Shown here: positions 8,914-16,992 of the stretch, one piece after another
How the letters are laid out: each line of letters opens with the position of its first letter
Position numbering within the stretch: position 1 is the first letter of the stretch
Assembly: GCF_942548115.1 (NCBI RefSeq)
Contig: NZ_OW824151.1
Coordinates: 248,001 to 312,000, forward strand
DNA length: 64,000 bases
Source: Aeromicrobium sp. Leaf245
Lineage (GTDB): Bacteria > Actinomycetota > Actinomycetes > Propionibacteriales > Nocardioidaceae
Reading direction: 5' to 3'
Made by a program: the position numbers and the translations under genes
Notes under the pieces: generated by a model
Told to the model about the DNA's origin: nothing
The model's input: only the letters and a program-made list of their open reading frames with translations
Database searches by the model: none

Positions 8914-10669
8914 GACTCCCCGCCCCCACGACGGCGGCGATGCCGGCGAGACCGAGTCGGCCGACGCCCCGGCCCACGAGGCCGCAGCCCCCGAGGCACC
9001 GTTGCCTCCCGAGCATCCCTCCGGCGAGGACCCACCCGCCCAGTCGGACGTCGCGCGGGCGAGCGCCTGGATGGCGCTCGGCACGATCGTCTCGCGCTTC
9101 ACCGGCCTGGGTCGCAGCTTCCTGCTGGCCTTCACGATCGGTGCGGCGCTGAACGGCGACCTCTTCGAGATCGCCAACACCGTCCCGAACGCCCTCTACA
9201 TCCTGCTGGCCGGCGGCGTGTTCAACGTCGTGCTCGTCCCCCAGCTCGTGCGCGCCATGCGCTCCGACGCCGACGGCGGCGACGCCTACGCCAACCGCAT
9301 CCTCACCCTCGGGATGCTCGTGCTCGGGGTCGCGACCCTCGCCCTCGTCGCGCTCGTCCCGCTCATCATGCGGGTCGTGTTCGACGCCGAGCTGTTCGAG
9401 CCCGAGCTGGCCGCGCAGCGGGAGTCGGCGCAGCTGCTCATGTACCTGTGCATGCCGCAGGTCTTCTTCTACGGCGCGTTCGTGCTGGTGGGCCAGATCC
9501 TCAATGCTCGCCGCCGGTTCGGGCCGATGATGTGGGCGCCCATCGTCAACAACGTCGTGGCCATGCTGTCGCTCGGCGTGTTCCTGGTCGTCCACGGCCA
9601 CGCCGCGGGCAGCGGCGGCTTCACGACGAACGAGGCGGTCCTGCTGGGCCTGGGCGCCACGGCCGGCATCGTCGCGCAGTTCCTTGCACTGCTGCCCTCA
9701 CTGCGTGCCGCCGGGTTCCGGTTCTCGCCGCGGTTCGACTTCCGCGGCGTCGGACTGGGCCACACCCTGCGGCTCGGGCTGTGGACGCTCGGCTTCATCG
9801 CCGCCAACCAGGTGGCCTACATCGTCGTCCAGCGCCTCGGCTCGAAGGGCACCTTGACCGGAGCCAGCCAGGGCGCAGAGGGCGCCGGGGCCAACGTGTA
9901 CGCCCTCGGCTACCTCGTGAGCCAGATGCCGCACGGCGTCATCACCGTCTCGCTCGTGACCGCGATCATCCCCACGATCTCCGCCCTGGCCCAGGACCAC
10001 CGGTACGACCGGATGGTGCTCGAGCTGCAGCGCACCGCGCGCATCACCTTGGCCGTGATCGCCCCGCTGGCCGCCGCCCTGGCGTGCCTGGGCGTCCCCG
10101 CCGCGGCCGTGCTCGGCTTCGCGCCCACGCTGCGGGTCAGCGCACCGGCCATCGGCGCCACCATGGCCGCGTTCGCCCTCGCGCTGCTGTTCTTCACGAT
10201 CCACTACATGGTGCTGCGCGGCTTCTACGCCGACGAGGACACGCGTACCCCGTTCCTCGTCCAGGTCGTGATCGCCGCCGTCAACGTCGCCGCGGCCATC
10301 GGCTTCACGCGGGGGGCCGAGCCCGACGAGTTCGCGCCCCGGCTCGCCCTCGCGTTCGGCGTCGCCTACGCCGTGGGGGCCGTGCTGTCGACGACGCTGC
10401 TGTCGCGTCGGCTGGGTGGCGGTCTGGTCGATGCCGAGACCCGCCGCTTCCTGCTCAAGCTCGTGGTCGCGTGCGGGGTCGCCGCCGCGCTCATGCTCGG
10501 CGCCACCGCCGCGCTCGACTCCGTCGGCGTGCCGCGGGACACCCCTGAGGGCGGACTCCTCGTGCTCGCGGTGGGCGGTGCGCTGGGTGGCCTCGGCTAC
10601 CTCGCCGCCGCCCGCGTGGTGAGGATGCGTGAGCTGTCGCACCTCGTCGGGTCGCTCCTGCGTCGCTAG
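8906..10669 (+). CDS. murJ: Lipid II flippase MurJ (MviN family)
   Basis: 587 residues. An acidic/Ala/Pro-rich cytoplasmic tail of about 48 residues is followed by some 14 hydrophobic segments. Family motifs include WMALGTIVSRFTGLGR, IANTVPNALYILLAGGVFNVVLVPQLVRAM and GFIAANQVAYIVVQ, followed by YLVSQMPHGVITVSLVTAIIPTIS. By family it flips the peptidoglycan precursor lipid II across the membrane. It lacks the large C-terminal pseudokinase extension found in mycobacterial MviN. It is translationally coupled to the DUF6049 gene. No obvious terminator lies in the 48-bp gap before the convergent siderophore-interacting protein gene. Confidence 0.92.
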   Translation: MSETPRPHDGGDAGETESADAPAHEAAAPEAPLPPEHPSGEDPPAQSDVARASAWMALGTIVSRFTGLGRSFLLAFTIGAALNGDLFEIANTVPNALYILLAGGVFNVVLVPQLVRAMRSDADGGDAYANRILTLGMLVLGVATLALVALVPLIMRVVFDAELFEPELAAQRESAQLLMYLCMPQVFFYGAFVLVGQILNARRRFGPMMWAPIVNNVVAMLSLGVFLVVHGHAAGSGGFTTNEAVLLGLGATAGIVAQFLALLPSLRAAGFRFSPRFDFRGVGLGHTLRLGLWTLGFIAANQVAYIVVQRLGSKGTLTGASQGAEGAGANVYALGYLVSQMPHGVITVSLVTAIIPTISALAQDHRYDRMVLELQRTARITLAVIAPLAAALACLGVPAAAVLGFAPTLRVSAPAIGATMAAFALALLFFTIHYMVLRGFYADEDTRTPFLVQVVIAAVNVAAAIGFTRGAEPDEFAPRLALAFGVAYAVGAVLSTTLLSRRLGGGLVDAETRRFLLKLVVACGVAAALMLGATAALDSVGVPRDTPEGGLLVLAVGGALGGLGYLAAARVVRMRELSHLVGSLLRR

Positions 10670-10717
10670 GTGCGACCCCCGGTCCGTGACCGCGGCGGTC
10701 CGGTCGTCCGTGGCCCG

Positions 10718-11641
10718 TCAGAGGCCGGCCTTCTCGTAGATCTCCTCGATGGCGTCGAGGTAGGCGCCCTGGTCGGTGTCGGCCAGCTCGACGTACGCCT
10801 GCCGGGCCTGCGCGTCCACCTCCTCGGCCACCTGCTCGTAGCGGGCGTTCCACTGCTCGGCCTCGATCTGCCAGTACCCGCAGGTGTAGAAGTCCGCCTG
10901 TGGCCAGCCGAGGTCGCGCCGGAGCCGACGTCGCGCGCCGCGGCTGGCCCTGGCCTCGCCGGCGAGCCACACGTACCGGCTGGCCGGGACGTCGGCGCTC
11001 ACCTCGCCCCCGCGTGGCAGGTCCCGCTCGGTGACGGCCGCCTCGAGGGCGCCGCAGATGTCGGTCTCTCGGTCCACGACCACCCAGCGGACGTCGACGT
11101 CGGCCGGGCTGGGCAGGGCGATGCGGTCGCGGTCGTCGGTGATCACCACGACGGCCTCGACCTGCTGCCCCGGCCGCAGCCCACGCAGGATGCGGGCCAG
11201 CGCCGGAAGACCGGTGATGTCGGCGACGAGCAGCTGCCAGGCCGTGTCGTCGGGGGCGGCGTACAGGCCGTGCGGCTCCATGAGGCCCACCCGGTCGCCG
11301 GTGACGCAGCTGCGCGCCCAGTCCGAGCCGACGCCGCGCTCGTGCACGGCGATGTCGATGTCGATCTCCGGTGCTCCGTCGACCACCCGGTGGTCGGAGA
11401 TGGTGTAGACCCGCGCGGCCGGCTCGACACCGCCCTCCGGCAGCGTCATGACCCAGTTCTCGTCGTACTCCTGGATCGCGAGCTCGGCGCCCGCGGGGGC
11501 GATCAGCAGCCGTACGTACTCGTCCGGGACGCCCGTCGAGACGAAGGTGTCCGGTCGCAGCGTCACGGTGACCAGGTGCGCCGACAGCCGCACCTTCCGG
11601 ACGACGGTGGCGGTGCAGATCGCCGGTGCGGCGGTGGGCAT
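10718..11641 (-). CDS. Siderophore-interacting FAD-binding protein (ferric-siderophore reductase)
   Basis: 307 residues. The N-terminal FAD-binding barrel carries RVYTISDHR (about 76-84), the RxY[ST] flavin motif, and ends with SDWARSCVTGDRVGLMEPHG. The C-terminal SIP domain has YVWLAGEARASRGARRRLRRDLGWP, then FYTCGYWQ, diagnostic of the ViuB/YqjH/FscN family. By family it reduces ferric siderophore in the cytoplasm and frees iron. GGAGGA lies 4 nt before the ATG. A DtxR/IdeR-type palindrome at 11711-11724 covers the probable promoter, so iron repression is expected. Confidence 0.92.
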   Translation of the reverse strand: MPTAAPAICTATVVRKVRLSAHLVTVTLRPDTFVSTGVPDEYVRLLIAPAGAELAIQEYDENWVMTLPEGGVEPAARVYTISDHRVVDGAPEIDIDIAVHERGVGSDWARSCVTGDRVGLMEPHGLYAAPDDTAWQLLVADITGLPALARILRGLRPGQQVEAVVVITDDRDRIALPSPADVDVRWVVVDRETDICGALEAAVTERDLPRGGEVSADVPASRYVWLAGEARASRGARRRLRRDLGWPQADFYTCGYWQIEAEQWNARYEQVAEEVDAQARQAYVELADTDQGAYLDAIEEIYEKAGL

Positions 11642-11710
11642 GGTTCCTCCGAGAGCTGGGGAGCGGTGCGTGGCCGCGAGCGCCGCGCACGGGGCGCCCG
11701 ACGGACTTGC

Positions 11711-11724
11711 TTAGGCTAGCCTAA
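11711..11724. promoter_or_regulatory. DtxR/IdeR-type iron box
   Basis: TTAGGCTAGCCTAA is a perfect 14-bp palindrome matching the core of the DtxR/IdeR operator (TTAGGTTAGSCTAACCTAA). It lies 70 bp upstream of the siderophore-interacting protein start and 29 bp upstream of the -10 box of the divergent FemAB-type gene, so it could affect both. Confidence 0.85.
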
Positions 11725-11752
11725 CTGATTCTGCGGCCGTGCTCGACGCTGG

Positions 11753-11758
11753 TAGTTT
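11753..11758 (+). promoter_or_regulatory. -10 box TAGTTT of the FemAB-type gene
   Basis: TAGTTT ends 7 nt before GTG 11766, the pattern of a leaderless transcript. This supports that start over the in-frame upstream codon at 11739. Confidence 0.6.
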
Positions 11759-11765
11759 CGGCCGG

Positions 11766-12914
11766 GTGAGCCCCGCATCCGTGACCGTCCGCACGATCAC
11801 CCGCGAGGAGCACCTCGGCTTCGTCGCGAGCCGCCCCTCCGTCTCCTTCCTGCAGACCCCCGCGTGGGCGCAGGTCAAGGCCGAGTGGGGTGCGGAGTCC
11901 GTCGGCTGGGTCGACGCGTCCGGTGCCGTCGTCGGCGCCGCGCTCGTGCTCTACCGCCAGGTCCCGAAGGTCAAGCGCTTCCTCGCCTACCTGCCCGAGG
12001 GGCCCGTGCTGCCGTGGCTCGAGGCCGGTGACGACCTGGGCGCCTGGCTCGCACCGCTCGCGGCGCACCTCAAGGCCAAGAAGGCGTTCGGCATCCGGAT
12101 GGGCCCGCCCGTCGTCACCCGACGCTGGCACGCCGCCACCGTCAAGGCCGCGGTGGCCGACTCCGCCCTCGGCACGCTCGGCGAGGTCCCGGCCGACGTC
12201 AACGACGCCGACGCGCTGGCCGTCGCCGACCGGCTGAGCGACCTCGGCTGGCGACGGCTCGCCACGGAGGGCGGGTTCAGCGCGGGCCAGCCGCAGTACA
12301 ACTTCTGGCTCCCGCTCGCCGACGCCGACGGCACCGCACTCACCGAGGACCAGGTGCTGGCGGGGATGAACCAGCTGTGGCGCCGCAACATCCGCAAGGC
12401 GGCGAAGGCCGGCGTGGAGGTCACGCTCGGCTCGCGCGACGACGTGGAGGCGTTCCACCGCATCTACACCGAGACGGCCGAGCGCGACCACTTCACGCCT
12501 CGCCCCCTCGGCTACTTCCTGACGATGTGGGACGCGCTGAACGCCGAGGACCCCGACCGGATGCGGCTGTACCTGGCGCACCACGAGGGCGACCTGGTGG
12601 CGGCCACGACGCTCGTCCGCGTCGGCACGCACGCCTGGTACTCCTACGGCGCGTCCACGTCGGCCAAGCGCGAGGTGCGCGGCTCGAACGCCGTGCAGTG
12701 GCAGATGATGCGCGACTCCCTGGCCGCCGGCGCCACCGTCTACGACCTGCGCGGCATCACCGACACCCTCGACCCCGACGACCCGCACGTCGGCCTCATC
12801 CAGTTCAAGGTCGGCACGGGCGGCCAGGCGGTGGAGTACCTCGGCGAGTGGGACCTCCCCCTCAACCGCCCCCTCTACGCCGCCTTCACGGCCTACATGA
12901 GGAGACGAGGATGA
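11766..12914 (+). CDS. FemAB/FemX-type peptidoglycan bridge peptidyltransferase
   Basis: 382 residues from the leaderless GTG. SFLQTPAWAQVKAEWG, KRFLAYLPEGPVLPW and QLWRRNIRKAAKAGVEV are blocks of the two GNAT-like domains of FemABX enzymes. The C-terminal part has AHHEGDLVAATTLVR, then WYSYGAST and VYDLRGITDTLDPDDPHVGLIQFKVGTGG. By family it transfers an amino acid, often glycine, serine or alanine from aminoacyl-tRNA, to a peptidoglycan precursor side chain. In LL-diaminopimelate actinobacteria a single glycine would be likely (inference). Its stop overlaps a possible 41-codon ORF and the downstream racemase-like gene follows, so the set looks like a cell-wall operon. Confidence 0.88.
   Translation: MSPASVTVRTITREEHLGFVASRPSVSFLQTPAWAQVKAEWGAESVGWVDASGAVVGAALVLYRQVPKVKRFLAYLPEGPVLPWLEAGDDLGAWLAPLAAHLKAKKAFGIRMGPPVVTRRWHAATVKAAVADSALGTLGEVPADVNDADALAVADRLSDLGWRRLATEGGFSAGQPQYNFWLPLADADGTALTEDQVLAGMNQLWRRNIRKAAKAGVEVTLGSRDDVEAFHRIYTETAERDHFTPRPLGYFLTMWDALNAEDPDRMRLYLAHHEGDLVAATTLVRVGTHAWYSYGASTSAKREVRGSNAVQWQMMRDSLAAGATVYDLRGITDTLDPDDPHVGLIQFKVGTGGQAVEYLGEWDLPLNRPLYAAFTAYMRRRG
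12895..12914 (+). repeat. 20-bp direct repeat, copy 1
   Basis: ACATGAGGAGACGAGGATGA, identical to 13014-13033. This copy contains the last codons and stop of the FemAB-type gene, a GGAG Shine-Dalgarno and an ATGA stop/start overlap. Confidence 0.9.
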
Positions 12915-13033
12915 AGCGCGACGCACGCGCCGTCCACGCCCTCTCGACGCACGCACCCACTGCGCGCGTGATCGCGCTTCGTCCGAGCGACGAATGCGGC
13001 GACGCAGTCGTCGACATGAGGAGACGAGGATGA
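12911..13033 (+). CDS. Possible 40-aa coupled small ORF between the FemAB-type and racemase genes
   Basis: A 41-codon frame beginning in the ATGA overlap with the upstream gene and ending in an identical ATGA overlap with the downstream one. GGAGACGAGG precedes the start. The product is basic (begins MKRDARAVHAL, ends VVDMRRRG), with no recognisable domain, signal or membrane segment. Its last residues repeat the MRRRG tail of the FemAB-type protein because both ends lie in the 20-bp repeat. It may be a real translationally coupled leader, or simply open sequence inside a 119-bp inserted unit. Probably outside most annotations; treat as tentative. Confidence 0.35.
   Translation: MKRDARAVHALSTHAPTARVIALRPSDECGDAVVDMRRRG
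13014..13033 (+). repeat. 20-bp direct repeat, copy 2
   Basis: Identical to 12895-12914, period 119 bp. This copy carries the Shine-Dalgarno and ATG of the racemase-like gene. The 99 bp between the copies contain an imperfect inverted repeat (12914-12930 with 12964-12979). Confidence 0.9.
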
Positions 13034-14076
13034 CGTTCGAGCTGCACGTGGACACCGAGCGGTGGCGTCGGCACCTGACGGCCACCGCCGCGCGGCTGCC
13101 CGGGCTGGTCCCGGTGATCAAGGGCAACGGGTACGGGTTCGGTCGCGAACGACTGGCGGCGGAGAGCACCGCGCTGGGTGCCGACACCGTGGCGGTCGGC
13201 GTGTACGCCGAGGTGCCCGAGGCGCTGGCGACCTTCGGCGGCGACGTGATGGTGCTCGGCCCGTGGCGTCCGTTCCTGGACGGCTCGGCCGTGGAGCAGG
13301 CGCTCGCCGACCCACGCGTCGTGCACACGGTCGGTCGCGTCGAGGACGTGACCGCCCTGGCACGGGTGCGCCCGGGGGCCCGGGTCGTCGTGGAGGGCGA
13401 GACCTCCATGGCCCGCCACGGGCTCGACCGGCACGAGCTGGCCGCGGCGGTCGCCGCCCTCGGCGATCTGCAGGTCGAGGGCTTCGCCGCCCACCTGCCG
13501 ATGACCGGCAGCAACCTCGCCGAGGCCGAGTCGTGGGCCGCCGCCCTGGAGGCCTCGCAGCTCGAGACCTCGACGTTCTTCGTGTCGCACCTCGGTCCGA
13601 GCGAGCTCGACCAGCTGCGCGAGCGGCGCCCCGGCCTCACGGTGCGGCCCCGCGTGGGCACGTCGCTGTGGCTCGGCGACCTCGGAGCGCTCGACGTGCG
13701 TGCCCGGGTGCTCGACGTCCACCGCGTCTCGCGCGGCGAGCGCGTCGGGTACCGCCAACGCCCCATGCCGCGCGACGGCTACCTGCTGGTGATCTCCGGC
13801 GGCACGAGCCACGGCGTCGGCCTCGAGGCGCCCCGCGCGGGCGTGGGCGTGGTCCAGCGGGGCAAGACGTTCGCCAAGGGCAGCCTCGAGGCGGCCGGGC
13901 TGGCGCTGAGCCCCTTCACCGTCGACGGCCGGCAGCGCTGGTTCGCCGAGCCGCCGCACATGCACGCCTCGCAGGTGCTGCTGCCCGCCTCGGCCGCGGC
14001 ACCCGCCGTGGGCGACGCCGTGTCGTGCGCGGTGCGGTACACGACGGCCACGTTCGACCGCGTCGTGCTGGACTGA
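13030..14076 (+). CDS. Alanine racemase-like PLP-dependent (fold type III) enzyme
   Basis: 348 residues. LVPVIKGNGYGFG near residues 27-39 is the PLP-lysine motif of alanine racemases (usual form VKANAYGHG). RPRVGTSLWLGD and the Tyr-containing GERVGYRQ follow the barrel-to-C-terminal-domain pattern. The usual CMDQ segment of the second domain is not visible and the protein is shorter than typical Alr (about 370), so it is a divergent family member. It is co-transcribed with the FemAB-type gene, which suggests it supplies or processes an amino acid for peptidoglycan. Whether it racemises alanine or another residue cannot be told. The start uses GGAG plus the ATG at 13030. Confidence 0.75.
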   Translation: MTFELHVDTERWRRHLTATAARLPGLVPVIKGNGYGFGRERLAAESTALGADTVAVGVYAEVPEALATFGGDVMVLGPWRPFLDGSAVEQALADPRVVHTVGRVEDVTALARVRPGARVVVEGETSMARHGLDRHELAAAVAALGDLQVEGFAAHLPMTGSNLAEAESWAAALEASQLETSTFFVSHLGPSELDQLRERRPGLTVRPRVGTSLWLGDLGALDVRARVLDVHRVSRGERVGYRQRPMPRDGYLLVISGGTSHGVGLEAPRAGVGVVQRGKTFAKGSLEAAGLALSPFTVDGRQRWFAEPPHMHASQVLLPASAAAPAVGDAVSCAVRYTTATFDRVVLD

Positions 14077-14099
14077 CGGCCCGCCCCGATCGGCCGGCC

Positions 14100-14163
14100 G
14101 CGTCGGCCTGGTCGGGTCCTGCCCTGCGGGTGCGTCGGCCCGGTCGGGTCCTGCCCTGCGGCT
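14100..14163 (+). repeat. Two tandem copies of a 32-bp unit
   Basis: 14100-14131 and 14132-14163 agree at 30 of 32 positions (core GTCGGGTCCTGCCCTGCGG). They lie in the gap after the racemase-like gene. Confidence 0.85.
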
Positions 14164-14306
14164 GCGCCGCTGCGGCTCCGGGTCGACCTGCTCCCCGAGA
14201 GGCCTCGACCGGCCGGCCGGGCCAGAGGCTCGCCGAGCACCCCGGCTTCGGGGCGCGCGGGAGCCTAGGTCGTCCTCGCGCCCTCCTTCGGCGCCGTGGG
14301 GAGCCG

Positions 14307-14556
14307 TCGGAGGTAGGTGGCGCGCGCAATCAGCAGGGCCGAGGTAGGTGGCGCGTGGATACCGGGCCTCATACCGCGGTTCGGCTACCGCCGGCGTCAC
14401 GATTCCGCGGCCTACCTACCTCTGACGGGCACTCCGCGGCTCACCTACCGCTCGCCCGATGGGTCCGTCGGAGGTAGGTCTCGCACCGGATGGCGGAGGC
14501 ATGAGGTGCGAGACCTACCTCCGACTGCCCGATTCGGTGCGAGACCTACCTCTGAC
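14307..14556. repeat. Cluster of GAGGTAGGT motifs in both orientations, phased at 31 bp
   Basis: AGGTAGGTGGCGCG at 14311-14324 and 14342-14355 (period 31). A perfect 21-bp inverted repeat pairs 14467-14487 with 14505-14525 around a 17-bp spacer, and its right arm recurs at 14536-14556 with one change (period 31). Further inverted copies are at 14411-14425. The block fills the 480-bp gene-free gap between convergent genes and ends 4 bp before the PBP stop codon. It may double as a bidirectional terminator. Confidence 0.85.
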
Positions 14557-14559
14557 GAG

Positions 14560-16719
14560 TCAGTCGTTGCCGCCCCCGCCGCCACCGCCGGGCAAGGTGG
14601 GCGTCGGCTCGGGCTCGGAGGGCTCGGGCTCGGTCGGGGCCGGCGTGGTCGGCTTCGGGGTCGTCGGCTCGGGCTTCGGCTTCGGCTTCTCGGTCTTCTT
14701 CGGCCTGGGCGCGGGCGGGACGTAGGTGTTGCCCTTGTCGGCCCGGATGTTGGCCGGGGCCGGGAAGCTGCCGCACTCGGTGCCCTCGAGCGCCGGGTCC
14801 ATGAACGCCTTGAAGGTCTGCGCCGGGTAGGTGCCACCGAAGAAGGGCACGAGGTACCCCTCGAGGTCCTCGTTGCCCACGCCGCGGCTGAGCGTCACGG
14901 CCGTGGCCAGCTTGGGCGTGGCCCCGACGAACCACGACGACGAGACGCGCTGGTCGTCGTCGGCGCCGGCCGTCGCGGTGCCCGTCTTGCCGGCCGTCGG
15001 GCAGATCGTGCGCCCGCTCGTGCCGGTACCCGCCTGCGTGACCTTCTGCAGTGCCGCGAGGGTGTCGGCGGCGACGTCCTCGGGGATCGTGCGCTTGGTC
15101 TCCCGCGCCGGCAGCTCGAGCTCGTCGCCCTGGGCGCTGGTCACCTTCGACAGCACGTGCCACTCCGCGCGCTCGCCCTCGGCAGCGAGGGTCGCGTAGG
15201 CGTTCGCCATGTCGACCGCGGGCACGCCGGCATAGCCGAGCGACGTGACGGCGACCGGGTCGATCTGGTCGGTCACCGTGGCCGGGATGCCGGCGTCGTT
15301 GGCGGCCTCCAGCACCTTGCGGGCGCCGACCGAGATGTCGGCGTCGGCGCCGCCGCTCATCTGCTGGGTGATGTCGACGAAGGCGGTGTTGATGGACTTC
15401 TGCGTGGCGAACTCGAGCGTGACCCGGCCGAAGGACTGACCACCGCTGTCGCCCTGGTTGCCGACCTCGGCACCACCGATGCGCACCGGTGAGTTGCCGT
15501 TGAGGGTCGTGCGCAGGCTGTAGCCGTCCTCCAGCGCCGCCACGAGCGCAAACACCTTGAACGTCGAGCCCGGCTGCACGCTGGAGGTGGCCCAGTTCAG
15601 CTGGCTCTCCAGGTAGTCCTTGCCGCCGTACATCGCCTTGACGTCACCGGTGCCCGGCTCGACCGACACCAGGCCGACGTTGAGCTCGTCGAGGTCCTGC
15701 GGGACGGTGTTCTCCACCGCGTCGACGGCGTCGGCCTGCAGACGCTTGTCGAAGGTCGTGACGACGCGCAGGCCGCCACCCAGGATCTGGTTGTCGCTGA
15801 AGCCGGCGTCCTGCAGCTGCTTCTGCACGAGGGCGAGCAGGTAGCCCTTGGTGCCCTTGAAGCGGTTGGCGTTCTTCTTCTCGGCGAACTTCGGCAGCCG
15901 CTCCTGGAACTCCGCGGCCTCCTCGGCCGTGATCGCACCGGACTTGGCCATCCCGTCGAGCACGTAGCGGTAGCGCGGCAGGATCCGCTCCTCCGCCCCC
16001 TCGGTGTAGGGGTCGTAGTAGGTCGGGTTGTTGATGACCGTCGCGAGCATCGCGGCCTGCGGGTAGTTCAGCTCGGACGCCGGCTTGTCGAAGTAGGTCT
16101 CGGCCGCGACCTCGACGCCGTACGCGCCGTTGCCGAAGTAGATGGTGTTGAGGTAGCCCTCGAGGATCTCGGACTTGCTCAGCTGGTTGTGGATCTTGAT
16201 CGACAGGATCGCCTCGCGCACCTTGCGCTTGTAGGAGCGGTCCTGGTTCAGGTAGAGCACCTTCACGTACTGCTGCGTGATGGTGGAGCCGCCGCCGGTG
16301 ATCTGGCCGCTCGTGGCGTTGTCGCGCGCGGCGCGGACGATGCCCTTGAAGTCGAGGCCGCGGTTCTCGTAGAAGGTGCGGTCCTCGGCCGCGATCACGG
16401 CGGCCTGCATGACGGCCGGGATCTCGTCGAGCGGGACGCTCTCACGGTCCTGCATGGCGAAGTCGCCCAGCTCGGACTTGCCGTCGGAGTAGTAGACCTT
16501 GGTGGTCTGGGTCTGGAAGTCGGCGTTCGCGTCGGGGATCTCGATGACCCGGTAGAGCACGAAGAACAGCAGCGCGCCGCCCAGGATCCCGAGCACGACG
16601 AGCACCGCGAACCAGCGCAGCACCTGCTTCCAGCGCGGGCCGTCGCCACTGATGCGACGGAACAGGCCCGGCTTGCTCGGGGTGCTCTTCGCCTTGGTTC
16701 GATGCGTGCTGGTGGCCAC
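14560..16719 (-). CDS. Class A penicillin-binding protein (glycosyltransferase/transpeptidase)
   Basis: 719 residues. A short basic cytoplasmic tail and one transmembrane helix (about 35-60) are followed by a GT51 domain with EDRTFYENRGLDFKGIVRA and GGSTITQQYVK. The transpeptidase domain has STFK as the acylation motif (SVQPGSTFKVF), SIN (KSINTAFVD) and KTGTA. The C-terminus is a Pro/Lys/Glu/Thr-rich tail ending in poly-glycine. By family it polymerises glycan strands and cross-links stem peptides. GTG 16719 was chosen because GAGGAAG lies 6 nt upstream; the open frame to 16785 lacks a ribosome site. It is divergent from padR. Confidence 0.93.
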   Translation of the reverse strand: MATSTHRTKAKSTPSKPGLFRRISGDGPRWKQVLRWFAVLVVLGILGGALLFFVLYRVIEIPDANADFQTQTTKVYYSDGKSELGDFAMQDRESVPLDEIPAVMQAAVIAAEDRTFYENRGLDFKGIVRAARDNATSGQITGGGSTITQQYVKVLYLNQDRSYKRKVREAILSIKIHNQLSKSEILEGYLNTIYFGNGAYGVEVAAETYFDKPASELNYPQAAMLATVINNPTYYDPYTEGAEERILPRYRYVLDGMAKSGAITAEEAAEFQERLPKFAEKKNANRFKGTKGYLLALVQKQLQDAGFSDNQILGGGLRVVTTFDKRLQADAVDAVENTVPQDLDELNVGLVSVEPGTGDVKAMYGGKDYLESQLNWATSSVQPGSTFKVFALVAALEDGYSLRTTLNGNSPVRIGGAEVGNQGDSGGQSFGRVTLEFATQKSINTAFVDITQQMSGGADADISVGARKVLEAANDAGIPATVTDQIDPVAVTSLGYAGVPAVDMANAYATLAAEGERAEWHVLSKVTSAQGDELELPARETKRTIPEDVAADTLAALQKVTQAGTGTSGRTICPTAGKTGTATAGADDDQRVSSSWFVGATPKLATAVTLSRGVGNEDLEGYLVPFFGGTYPAQTFKAFMDPALEGTECGSFPAPANIRADKGNTYVPPAPRPKKTEKPKPKPEPTTPKPTTPAPTEPEPSEPEPTPTLPGGGGGGGND

Positions 16720-16896
16720 GGACCACTTCCTCCGTCTCGGCCCTGCTCCTGGCAGGGCGTGGTGCTGTGCGTGCGCCCGGGACACGGCGCGGCATCAGGC
16801 CAGTGTGCCTGACCAACCTGAGAAGGCCATGATGCACGGTCCCCCTGCTCTGTGGCACGTGTCTCGTCCAGACGGTCTCGCCCTACCCACCCGACC

Positions 16897-16918
16897 TGAC
16901 ATACGGTCTTTCATGTCA
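16897..16918. promoter_or_regulatory. Candidate PadR operator, inverted repeat TGACAT-N10-ATGTCA
   Basis: TGACAT (16897-16902) and ATGTCA (16913-16918) are 10 bp apart, upstream of padR. A second imperfect AT-rich dyad with GTATCG...CGATATAC follows at 16931-16947. PadR proteins typically bind ATGT/ACAT-type dyads, so autoregulation is plausible. Confidence 0.5.
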
Positions 16919-16992
16919 TGCCGCGCTGATGTATCGTCCCGATATACCGAGTCGTCACGACGACGTCTCTCGAGCCGGCCAGGAGGATCGCG

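Noticed and set aside
6724-9180. A minus-strand frame of about 800 codons opposite the DUF6049 gene
   Set aside because: No family resemblance; the plus-strand gene has signal peptide, membrane anchor and overlaps murJ in the usual order.
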